Below are positions 22,145 through 29,007 of a stretch of 29,007 bases of DNA, in pieces. A program made the position numbers and the translations under genes. The notes beneath the pieces were generated by a model. The model worked only from the letters and a program-made list of their open reading frames with translations, ran no database searches and had not been told where the DNA came from. The first letter of the stretch is position 1, and every line of letters starts with the position of its first letter. This DNA comes from an uncultured Corynebacterium sp. (GTDB lineage Bacteria; Actinomycetota; Actinomycetes; Mycobacteriales; Mycobacteriaceae), in NCBI RefSeq assembly GCF_943914015.1, contig NZ_CALUAK010000022.1, positions 1 to 29,007 of the forward strand, written 5' to 3'.

Positions 22145-22648
22145 GTGACCGATTACACGCATAAATCACCAGAAGATGTAACCAAGGACACCTCCGCCGG
22201 GTGGAACGAGACGGATGCGGCCACGGATAGCAACGAAAAGACGAGTCCGTACACAGATCAGGCGCGTCCGCTACAGCGTGCACTTCGCTATGGGGCGCTC
22301 AACCTCTGCGTCGTAGCTGTGGCCTCTCTTATTGGCTGGTGGTTCGCCGCTGGCGAACCCGGACTGTACGGGGCAGGAATCGGAGTGGCCGTCGGTGGCG
22401 GATTCATCCTCATTACCGTGGCACTAGCCCTGGCCACAGAGCACTCCACACCTACGGCGACGGCCGCAGTTGTGCTTGGAGGGTGGCTTGTGAAACTCGT
22501 GGCTCTTATTGTGACTTTGGCCCTTATTAAGGATCTCACGTTCTACAGTCGCAGTGCGCTATTTCTCACAGTTGTACTGGCGTTAATTGTGGTTTTGGCC
22601 GCTGAAACTTGGGGAATTATGAGTTCAAAGACCACTTATGTTTCGTGA
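22145..22648 (+). CDS. atpI: ATP synthase protein I-like membrane protein
   Basis: Probably the accessory AtpI protein encoded ahead of many atp operons; AtpI is linked to c-ring assembly or ion supply but is not part of the finished enzyme. The 167-residue protein has a polar N-terminal part (about 1-47) and four predicted membrane segments (around YGALNLCVVAVASLIGWWF, YGAGIGVAVGGGFILITVAL, a Val/Leu-rich third, and FLTVVLALIVVLAAETWGI). Identification rests mainly on position between wecA and atpB, plus size and topology; sequence motifs are weak in this family. GTG 22145 follows the wecA stop by three bases, so translation is likely coupled. Confidence 0.8.
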   Translation: MTDYTHKSPEDVTKDTSAGWNETDAATDSNEKTSPYTDQARPLQRALRYGALNLCVVAVASLIGWWFAAGEPGLYGAGIGVAVGGGFILITVALALATEHSTPTATAAVVLGGWLVKLVALIVTLALIKDLTFYSRSALFLTVVLALIVVLAAETWGIMSSKTTYVS

Positions 22649-22758
22649 CCTGAAACCGAACGGGGTCAATTTGGGGGTAGGCACGTTAAATCTAAATCTC
22701 CGCACTGATAAAGTACAGACAAGGTAGCAATACCTTTCAGTTGCTGTGCCGATGTGCG

Positions 22759-22787
22759 TTGGAATCCGCAGCAGCTGAAGTAATAAT
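22759..22787 (+). promoter_or_regulatory. Promoter candidate for the atp operon
   Basis: TTGGAA (22759-22764) is followed after 17 bases by AATAAT (22782-22787), or after 16 by TAATAA, predicting a transcript start near 22794. It lies in the 210-base gap between atpI and atpB, so atpBEFHAGD can be transcribed independently of wecA-atpI. Confidence 0.6.
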
Positions 22788-22858
22788 TCAGACGTCCATC
22801 GCACCGCTCGCCTCACAGCGGTATATGAACACGGGAGAGAACGCTGAGCGTTACATAT

Positions 22859-23677
22859 TTGTCCATGAAGGGCGAGTTTCACGCCCCGGACTTGTTTCAT
22901 GAATTTTTCCCGGGTTTCGTAGATGGCAACGGTGAAGCTCACAACCTCTGGTTGTCCGATTTCGCCGGAGGCCTATTCGCACTAGACCGTCTGATGTTTG
23001 TCCGACTGCTTTGTGTGGTCGCGATCATCGTTTTCTTCGTCCTTGCTATGCGGAACCCCAAGAAGGTTCCGGGCAAGTTCCAGTCAATGGCAGAAATGCT
23101 TCTTGACTTCGTCAGAATTCACATCGCTGAGGATATCCTCGGCAAGAAGGAAGGTCGGCGGTTCCTGCCGCTCATTACGACCATCTTCATGCTGGCTCTC
23201 TTCATGAACCTCCCATCGGTGATCCCGTTCCTCAACATTTCACCTAACGCGCGCATCGGTATGCCGCTGGTGATGGCGTTGATGGGTTACATCGCCATGA
23301 TCTATGCGGGTGCAAAGCGCTACGGCTTCTTCAAATTCCTGAAGAGCTCCGTCGTGGTGCCGAACATCCCATGGTTCCTCCACATCCTCGTGGTGCCGAT
23401 CGAATTCTTCTCCACCTTCATCCTCCGCCCCGCGACGCTGGCCATTCGTCTTATGGCCAACATGCTGTCGGGCCACCTGATCTTGGTTCTGCTGTTTAGC
23501 GCAACCAACTTCTTCTTCTGGCAGTTCAACGGGTGGATGGCTGTTTCTGGACTGACGCTGATTGCCGCGGTCGCATTCACGCTGTTCGAGCTCCTGGTCA
23601 TCTTCCTGCAGGCATACATTTTTGCTCTGCTGACGGCCGTGTACATCGAACTGTCGCTGCATGCGGACGAACACTAA
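22859..23677 (+). CDS. atpB: ATP synthase subunit a
   Basis: Membrane subunit of the F0 motor that forms the proton half-channels against the c-ring. The 272-residue protein has about five to six membrane helices. The essential arginine is in the helix ATLAIRLMANMLSGHLIL, and the last helix holds FLQAYIFALLTAVYIEL. The start is uncertain: TTG 22859 and ATG 22865 lack a ribosome site, while CTG 22844, in frame and preceded six bases upstream by GGAG, would add five residues (start LSVTYLSMKGEF). The first gene of the atp operon, 101 bases before atpE. Confidence 0.94.
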   Translation: MSMKGEFHAPDLFHEFFPGFVDGNGEAHNLWLSDFAGGLFALDRLMFVRLLCVVAIIVFFVLAMRNPKKVPGKFQSMAEMLLDFVRIHIAEDILGKKEGRRFLPLITTIFMLALFMNLPSVIPFLNISPNARIGMPLVMALMGYIAMIYAGAKRYGFFKFLKSSVVVPNIPWFLHILVVPIEFFSTFILRPATLAIRLMANMLSGHLILVLLFSATNFFFWQFNGWMAVSGLTLIAAVAFTLFELLVIFLQAYIFALLTAVYIELSLHADEH

Positions 23678-23722
23678 ACGGTTCTTAATTGAATACGACA
23701 CCCTGTAAATTACACAACTTCC

Positions 23723-23753
23723 GCTGGGCGTATGGAACGAAAATACGCCCGGC
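23723..23753 (+). other. Intercistronic hairpin between atpB and atpE
   Basis: GCTGGGCGTAT (23723-23733) pairs with ATACGCCCGGC (23743-23753) over 11 bp with one G-U pair and a nine-base loop. There is no U-run, and atpE follows after 25 bases, so it is unlikely to be a full terminator. It may protect or process the mRNA to raise atpE expression, since the c subunit is needed in many copies per enzyme. Confidence 0.6.
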
Positions 23754-23778
23754 ACATTAAGAAAGGGACATACCCACA

Positions 23779-24021
23779 ATGAACGAATTGCTTCTTGCAC
23801 AAGGCGCAGGTGCTCTGGATCTCGGCGTTCTCGCCACCATCGGCTACGGCCTGGCAACGCTTGGACCTGGCCTCGGCATCGGCATCCTCGTTGGTAAGAC
23901 TGTGGAGGCCATGGCACGCCAGCCTGAGATGGCCGGCCAGCTCCGCACCACGATGTTCCTCGGTATCGCGTTCACCGAGGCCCTGGCCCTCATCGGGCTC
24001 GTTGCAGGCTTCCTGTTCTAG
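23779..24021 (+). CDS. atpE: ATP synthase subunit c
   Basis: Proton-carrying subunit of the rotating c-ring. The 80-residue protein is two membrane helices joined by the polar loop ARQPE (46-50). The ion-binding carboxylate is Glu67 in AFTEALALIG on helix 2, and helix 1 has the glycine-rich packing face GPGLGIGILVG. No second acidic or polar sodium-site residues are obvious, so a proton-driven enzyme is expected. The ATG at 23779 has AAAGGGA about ten bases upstream. This is the family of the mycobacterial bedaquiline target. Confidence 0.97.
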   Translation: MNELLLAQGAGALDLGVLATIGYGLATLGPGLGIGILVGKTVEAMARQPEMAGQLRTTMFLGIAFTEALALIGLVAGFLF

Positions 24022-24045
24022 TAGAACAGAAGGTTACGCAACACC

Positions 24046-24633
24046 ATGAAGAACGTTTTATATCTCGCAGCGGAGGCACCGTCCGCAGGGGATCCGGGTT
24101 CACACCTGCCCCTGACGGATCAGATCAGTGTCCTCCTGCCGGCGCCGTATGACATCTTCTGGTCTCTTATCGCGTTTCTGGTAATCCTCTTCGTATTCTG
24201 GAAGTTTGTACTCCCGAAGTTCCAGGAAGTCCTATCGGAACGCGAGGATTTGATCAAGGGTGGCATCCAACGCGCAGAGGCTGCACAGGCCGAAGCTAAG
24301 CAGGCGCTGGAGAAGTACAACAGTCAACTGGCTGAGGCCCGTGCCGAGGCACAGCAGATCCGCGAAGAGGCTCGCGAACGCGGCGAGCAGATCAAGGCGG
24401 AAATGCGTGCGCAAGCAGCCGAAGAGTCCAACCGCATCATCGAAGCAGGGGAGAAGCAGCTTGCCGCACAGCGCGAGCAGGTTGTCTCCGAGCTGCGCCG
24501 CGACATGGGGCGCAACTCCGTCGACCTTGCCGAGCGTCTACTCGGACACCAGCTGTCCGACGATCTGACTCGCTCCGGCACCATCGACAAGTTCCTTGCA
24601 GACCTCGATGACGTATCCACAGTAAGGAAGTGA
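24046..24633 (+). CDS. atpF: ATP synthase subunit b
   Basis: Peripheral stalk subunit that links F0 to F1. The 195-residue protein has an extended N-terminus (about 1-33, which may face outward), one membrane helix (about 36-56, DIFWSLIAFLVILFVFWKFV) and a long charged coiled coil from LPKFQEVLSERED to the C-terminus. The coil is rich in Glu, Ala, Gln and Arg, as usual. Its start ATG is 25 bases after the atpE stop. The stop overlaps an in-frame GTG of atpH. Unlike in mycobacteria, b and delta are separate proteins here. Confidence 0.95.
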   Translation: MKNVLYLAAEAPSAGDPGSHLPLTDQISVLLPAPYDIFWSLIAFLVILFVFWKFVLPKFQEVLSEREDLIKGGIQRAEAAQAEAKQALEKYNSQLAEARAEAQQIREEARERGEQIKAEMRAQAAEESNRIIEAGEKQLAAQREQVVSELRRDMGRNSVDLAERLLGHQLSDDLTRSGTIDKFLADLDDVSTVRK

Positions 24634-24638
24634 GCGGT

Positions 24639-25457
24639 ATGCACGCAGCTAGCCGCGAGGCGCTGACTACGGTCACCGAGTCGCTCAGGGGCCACCTTGA
24701 GCAGGGCGGTCAGCTGGTCGCGCGCGCCGCACAAACCGGTACTGAGCTCTTCGATGTCGTAGAGATTTTGGATGATAACCGCACGCTCCGCGTCGCGCTG
24801 GCCAACTCCGCCACCTCGGCGGACGCTCGCCAGGGCCTGGCACGGAACCTGCTTGCGGACAAGGTCTCTGAATCCACGCTCAATGTCCTGCTTGACGCAG
24901 TGGCACAAACGTGGTCGACAGCCGGAGAGTTCCGTAAAGGACTCATCCTTCTTGGCCGTCGCGCCCTGTTTATGGGGGCAGAGGCAGAAGGCAACCTGGT
25001 CCAGGTGGAAGACGAGCTGTTTAGGCTAAGCCGCATCCTCCGTGACAATCCTGGGCTGACCCGCCTGGTCGGCGATAAGAAAACCGAGCCGGCACGTCGT
25101 CGCGAGCTCCTCGCGAATGTGCTTTACGGCAAGGTTACGCACACAACCGAAGCGCTTGTGCTGCAGGTTGTGGGGCGTATCGAAAAGGATCCCATCACGG
25201 ATTGCAGTGCACTTGCGGAGCAGGCAGCCGCCATGCGTGGGCAGCATATTGCTCGCGTTCAGACGGCCCGCGAACTTTCTCCGGAGCAGCGCAATGCTCT
25301 GGCAGAAAAGCTTGCCCGCATTTACGGTCACGAGATGTCCATTCACACCGAGGTTGACACCAGCCTCCTCGGCGGCATGGTCATTCGCGTTGGTGACGAA
25401 GTCATCGACGGCAGCACAGCAGGTAAACTGCGTCGTCTGCGCGTGAACCTCGGCTAA
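24639..25457 (+). CDS. atpH: ATP synthase subunit delta
   Basis: Joins the peripheral stalk to the top of F1. The 272-residue protein is far longer than E. coli delta (177). The family's C-terminal part is clear (GRIEKDPITDCSALAEQ, VQTARELSPEQRNALAEKLARIYG, and the end DTSLLGGMVIRVGDEVIDGST-AGKLRRLR), while the N-terminal part carries the extension usual in actinobacteria. ATG 24639 (MHAASREAL) has AAGGA 11 bases upstream. GTG 24630 overlaps the atpF stop but sits on top of that ribosome site, so it is less likely. Confidence 0.94.
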   Translation: MHAASREALTTVTESLRGHLEQGGQLVARAAQTGTELFDVVEILDDNRTLRVALANSATSADARQGLARNLLADKVSESTLNVLLDAVAQTWSTAGEFRKGLILLGRRALFMGAEAEGNLVQVEDELFRLSRILRDNPGLTRLVGDKKTEPARRRELLANVLYGKVTHTTEALVLQVVGRIEKDPITDCSALAEQAAAMRGQHIARVQTARELSPEQRNALAEKLARIYGHEMSIHTEVDTSLLGGMVIRVGDEVIDGSTAGKLRRLRVNLG

Positions 25458-25510
25458 TTAGAGAAACGATAATAAATTTTGCTGGAAGCTACTACGAGAG
25501 CAGGAAGAAC

Positions 25511-27160
25511 ATGGCGGAGCTGACGATCTCCTCCGATGAGATCCGTAGCGCGATTGAGAACTACACCTCGAGCTACTCGCCGGGTGCGACCCGCGAGGAG
25601 GTCGGGCAGGTTATTTCGGCTGCAGACGGCATTGCCCAGGTTTCTGGACTACCTTCTGTTATGTCGAACGAGCTGCTGGAGTTCCCGAATGGCGTTATCG
25701 GCGTGGCCCAGAACCTCGACACCGATTCCATCGGCGTTGTGATCTTGGGCGACTTCGAGATCTTGAAGGAAGGCGACGAAGTCAAGAGGACCGGAGAGGT
25801 TCTCTCCATCCCGGTCGGGGATAATTTCCTCGGTCGCGTTATTAACCCCCTGGGGCAGCCGATTGACGCCCTGGGCGATATCGAGGCGGAAGAAGACCGC
25901 GCACTCGAGCTGCAGGCACCGTCCGTGCTGCAGCGCCAGCCAGTGGAAGAACCACTGCAGACTGGTATGAAAGCAATCGATGCAATGACCCCGATCGGCC
26001 GTGGCCAGCGTCAGCTGATCATTGGCGACCGCAAGACCGGCAAGACCGCGATCTGCATCGACACCATCTTGAACCAGAAGGCCAACTGGGAATCCGGCGA
26101 CAAGACCAAGCAGGTCCGCTGCATTTACGTTGCCATTGGCCAGAAGGGATCCACCATCGCCGGTGTGCGCCGCACGCTGGAGGAGCACGGTGCCCTGGAG
26201 TACACCACGATCGTGGCTGCTCCTGCATCGGATTCCGCAGGTTTCAAGTGGCTCGCCCCCTTCTCCGGTGCCGCCCTGGGGCAGCACTGGATGTACAAGG
26301 GTAACCACGTCCTCATCATTTACGATGATCTGACCAAGCAGGCTGAGGCCTACCGCGCCATTTCCCTGCTGCTGCGTCGCCCGCCGGGCCGTGAGGCTTA
26401 CCCCGGCGACGTGTTCTACCTCCACTCTCGTCTGCTGGAGCGCGCTGCAAAGCTCTCCGACGACATGGGTGCCGGCTCGATGACCGCTCTGCCGATCATT
26501 GAGACGAAGGCCAACGACGTCTCCGCCTTCATTCCGACCAACGTCATTTCCATTACGGATGGCCAGGTCTTCCTCGAGTCCGACCTGTTCAACCAGGGCG
26601 TTCGCCCGGCTGTCAATGTCGGTGTGTCCGTCTCCCGTGTGGGTGGCGCTGCACAGACCAAGGGTATGAAGAAGGTTTCCGGTAACCTCCGTCTTGACCT
26701 CGCTGCCTACCGCGATCTGGAAGCATTCGCCGCATTCGCTTCCGACCTGGACGCTGCCTCCAAGAAGCAGCTGGCCCGTGGTGAGCGACTGGTTGAGCTG
26801 CTGAAGCAGAAGGAGAACAACCCGATGGCGGTTGAGGATCAGATGGTCTCCATCTGGCTCGCCTCCAACGGTCACCTCGACGACGTCCCCGTTGAGGACA
26901 TTCGTCGCTTCGAAGCTGACATGCTCGAATACCTGCACCAGAACGCTGCAGATGTCTACGAGCAGATCGACGGCGGCGTTCCGCTGTCCGACGATTCTCA
27001 GCAGGCACTCGTTGCCAAGACGACGGACTTCAAGCGCCAGTTCCAGACCACCGACGGCACGCCGGTGATCAACGAGGCTCCGGTCGACCCCTTGAAGGAA
27101 GAGGACCTGAAGAAGAACACCATTACTGTTTCTCGCAAGACGGCGAAGCAGGACAAGTAA
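25511..27160 (+). CDS. atpA: ATP synthase subunit alpha
   Basis: Non-catalytic nucleotide-binding subunit of the F1 hexamer. The 549-residue protein has the P-loop GDRKTGKT (172-179), the Walker B region IIYDDLTKQAEAYR, the arginine-finger region with VGVSVSRVGGAAQ, and the LLRRPPGREAYPGDVFYLHSR-type central block typical of alpha. The C-terminus (about 500-549) extends past the usual helical domain with a charged tail ending KTAKQDK. ATG 25511 has AGGAAG about five bases upstream. It is in the standard order atpH-atpA-atpG. Confidence 0.98.
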   Translation: MAELTISSDEIRSAIENYTSSYSPGATREEVGQVISAADGIAQVSGLPSVMSNELLEFPNGVIGVAQNLDTDSIGVVILGDFEILKEGDEVKRTGEVLSIPVGDNFLGRVINPLGQPIDALGDIEAEEDRALELQAPSVLQRQPVEEPLQTGMKAIDAMTPIGRGQRQLIIGDRKTGKTAICIDTILNQKANWESGDKTKQVRCIYVAIGQKGSTIAGVRRTLEEHGALEYTTIVAAPASDSAGFKWLAPFSGAALGQHWMYKGNHVLIIYDDLTKQAEAYRAISLLLRRPPGREAYPGDVFYLHSRLLERAAKLSDDMGAGSMTALPIIETKANDVSAFIPTNVISITDGQVFLESDLFNQGVRPAVNVGVSVSRVGGAAQTKGMKKVSGNLRLDLAAYRDLEAFAAFASDLDAASKKQLARGERLVELLKQKENNPMAVEDQMVSIWLASNGHLDDVPVEDIRRFEADMLEYLHQNAADVYEQIDGGVPLSDDSQQALVAKTTDFKRQFQTTDGTPVINEAPVDPLKEEDLKKNTITVSRKTAKQDK

Positions 27161-27206
27161 TTCTTCACACAAGGTTCTTTAAGACAGAAAGGAGGCGACT
27201 GGACAC

Positions 27207-28187
27207 ATGGCTAATATGCGCGAACTAAAAAGCCGTATTAAGTCGGTGAACTCTACCAAGAAGATCACCAAGGCCCAAGAACTGATCGCCACCTCGCGGA
27301 TCACGAAAGCACAGCAGCGCACGGACGCAGCGAGCCCGTATGCAACGGAAATCACCCGCGTGATTTCGGAACTTGCATCAGCGTCATCGCTCGACCATCC
27401 GCTGCTGAGCAAGAAGGCCAACCCCAAGCGGGCGGCCCTTCTCGTGATTTCTAGCGACCGTGGCATGGCTGGTGGCTACAACCACAACGTGTTTAAGAAA
27501 GCAACCGAGCTGCGCAACCTTCTGGAAGAACGCGGACTAGAGGTCGTTCTCTACGTCACGGGCAACAAGGGTGTGGGTTACTACTCCTTCCGTGGCGAGG
27601 AGATTGCCGGTAAGTGGTCGGGCTTCTCACAGGAGCCCACCTACAAGATCACGCACGATGTGCGTCGTCACCTGATTGACGGTTTCATGGCTGGATCAGA
27701 AGGCACCGCAAAGTGGCGCGATGGCCTCACTGGTCCGGAGGGTGAGCCGGTTCAGGGCTTCGACGAGGTCCACGTGGTCTACACCGAGTTCAAGTCCATG
27801 CTCAGCCAGACTGCTACTGCACTGCAGTTGCTGCCGGTGGAGACTGAAGTCAGGGAAGAGGAGATGGAGCTGGGAGATGACATTGTGTCGGATTCCCAGT
27901 CCAGCTTCGTCGCTGACTACGAGTTTGAGCCAGATGCAGACACCCTGCTGGGTGCTCTTCTCCCGAAGTACGTGTCGAGGACACTGTTCTCCATGTATCT
28001 GGAGTCCGCTGCATCGGAGTCCGCGTCCCGTCGAACCGCTATGAAGGCGGCATCCGACAACGCGACAGACCTGGTCAAGACGCTGTCCCGCGAAGCTAAC
28101 CAGGCCCGCCAGGCGCAGATTACACAGGAAATTACAGAGATCGTCGGTGGCGCAGGCGCGCTCGCCGATAGCGGAGAAAGTGACTAG
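27207..28187 (+). CDS. atpG: ATP synthase subunit gamma
   Basis: Central rotor shaft that turns inside the alpha-beta ring. The 326-residue protein has the N-terminal helix MANMRELKSRIKSVNSTKKI, then the Rossmann-like middle domain with SSDRGMAGGYN, and the C-terminal helix with SASRRTAMKAASDNA. It is longer than E. coli gamma (287); the extra length lies partly in an acidic stretch near 220-250 (REEEMELGDDIVSDSQSS). Insertions in the gamma of actinobacteria are known, though I did not align this one. AAAGGAGG precedes the ATG by about 11 bases. It is followed three bases later by atpD. Confidence 0.97.
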   Translation: MANMRELKSRIKSVNSTKKITKAQELIATSRITKAQQRTDAASPYATEITRVISELASASSLDHPLLSKKANPKRAALLVISSDRGMAGGYNHNVFKKATELRNLLEERGLEVVLYVTGNKGVGYYSFRGEEIAGKWSGFSQEPTYKITHDVRRHLIDGFMAGSEGTAKWRDGLTGPEGEPVQGFDEVHVVYTEFKSMLSQTATALQLLPVETEVREEEMELGDDIVSDSQSSFVADYEFEPDADTLLGALLPKYVSRTLFSMYLESAASESASRRTAMKAASDNATDLVKTLSREANQARQAQITQEITEIVGGAGALADSGESD

Positions 28188-28190
28188 ATT

Positions 28191-29007
28191 ATGAGCACAG
28201 CTCTGAAAGAGCAGGCACCGGCCGGGACCGGCCGCGTCGTCCGCGTTATCGGCGCGGTCGTCGACGTGGAATTTGCCCACGGTGAGCTACCTGCTATTTA
28301 CAACGCTTTGAAGGTCGACGTGACCCTCGAAGCCGTTGCTAAGACCATTACATTGGAGGTGGCGCAGCACCTCGGTGACAACCTTGTGCGCACCATCGCC
28401 ATGGCACCCACGGATGGCCTTATCCGTGGCGCAGAAGTTAAGGACACCGGTAACCCGATCATGGTTCCGGTTGGCGATGTCGTTAAGGGCCACGTATTCA
28501 ACGCCCTTGGCGATTGCCTCGATGAGCCCGGCCTTGGCCGTGACGGTGAGCAGTGGGGCATCCACCGCGATCCGCCACCGTTCTCCGAGTTGGAGGGCAA
28601 GACCGAGATCCTCGAAACCGGCATTAAGGTCATTGACCTTCTTACCCCGTACGTGAAGGGCGGCAAGATCGGCCTGTTCGGCGGTGCCGGTGTGGGCAAG
28701 ACGGTGCTCATCCAGGAGATGATTACCCGTATCGCTCGTGAGTTCTCCGGTACGTCGGTGTTCTCCGGCGTCGGTGAGCGTACCCGTGAGGGCACGGACC
28801 TCTTCCTCGAGATGGAGGAGATGGGCGTGCTGCAGGATACGGCTCTAGTGTTCGGCCAGATGGACGAGCCGCCAGGAGTTCGTATGCGCGTCGCTCTGTC
28901 CGGTCTGACGATGGCGGAATACTTCCGCGATGTTCAGCACCAGGACGTGCTTCTGTTCATCGATAACATCTTCCGTTTCACCCAGGCAGGTTCTGAGGTG
29001 TCCACGC
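28191..29007 (+). CDS. atpD: ATP synthase subunit beta (cut by window end)
   Basis: Catalytic subunit of F1. The frame is open from ATG 28191 to the right edge, giving 272 of the expected roughly 480 residues. It starts MSTALKEQAPAGTGRVVRVI and contains the P-loop GGAGVGKT, GERTREG and the Walker B region LLFIDNIFRFTQAGSE, which is the beta-type sequence. The start is three bases after the atpG stop, so the two are probably coupled. atpC would be expected just beyond the window. Confidence 0.97.
   Translation, partial: MSTALKEQAPAGTGRVVRVIGAVVDVEFAHGELPAIYNALKVDVTLEAVAKTITLEVAQHLGDNLVRTIAMAPTDGLIRGAEVKDTGNPIMVPVGDVVKGHVFNALGDCLDEPGLGRDGEQWGIHRDPPPFSELEGKTEILETGIKVIDLLTPYVKGGKIGLFGGAGVGKTVLIQEMITRIAREFSGTSVFSGVGERTREGTDLFLEMEEMGVLQDTALVFGQMDEPPGVRMRVALSGLTMAEYFRDVQHQDVLLFIDNIFRFTQAGSEVST

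Noticed and set aside
25649..27172. 507-codon open frame antisense to atpA
   Set aside because: Produced by the strong codon bias of atpA; the translation has no family features.
1..29007. Insertion sequences, prophage, tRNA or rRNA genes
   Set aside because: I saw no transposase, integrase, terminal inverted repeats or tRNA-like cloverleaf anywhere in the window.

Overview
The window is a continuous stretch of actinobacterial chromosome, most probably from a Corynebacterium. The pointers are the gene order hom-thrB ... rho-prfA-prmC-tsaC-wecA-atpI-atpBEFHAGD, a Rho factor with a long charged Asn-rich insertion, an extended ATP synthase delta subunit, several starts that look leaderless, and an exact copy of the corynebacterial McbR operator (TAGAC-N6-GTCTA) in front of hom. 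I do not name a species.

Layout. Positions 1-317 hold the start of a small secreted protein (minus strand, cut by the window edge). Positions 694-2966 hold hom-thrB (threonine branch of aspartate metabolism), closed by a very strong hairpin. Positions 3201-12110 form a molybdenum block: molybdate uptake (modA and a fused permease-ATPase modBC) and molybdenum cofactor synthesis (mog, mobA, moaC, moeA, moaE, moaD, moaA). It is split into minus-strand units (modA-modBC; moeA-moaC-mobA; moaA-moaD) and plus-strand units (mog; moaE). Embedded in it are a secreted penicillin-recognising-enzyme-like protein and a small degenerate tandem repeat array. No molybdoenzyme gene lies in the window, so the cofactor consumer must be elsewhere.

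Positions 12326-15552 carry a glycerophosphodiesterase-like lipoprotein and an acyl-CoA synthetase, both minus strand. From 15574 the plus strand takes over: rho, prfA and prmC (termination and release-factor methylation), an inward-facing ArsR-type regulator, tsaC (tRNA t6A), wecA (first lipid-linked step of arabinogalactan synthesis) and atpI, then the ATP synthase operon atpBEFHAGD, cut inside atpD at the right edge.

Most genes are well-known housekeeping or Moco genes, and I see no clearly new multigene system. The points most worth a second look are: prmC, whose full-length frame has only an AUU start, overlapping the prfA stop behind a good Shine-Dalgarno; face-to-face overlapping -10 boxes between moeA and moaE; an undescribed 37-codon ORF with its own promoter, ribosome site and a 14-bp palindrome between modA and mog; a ModBC fusion whose ATPase domain is about 35 residues short; a glycerophosphodiesterase with Asn in place of a catalytic-type His; and an RDN-repeat disordered region in Rho.
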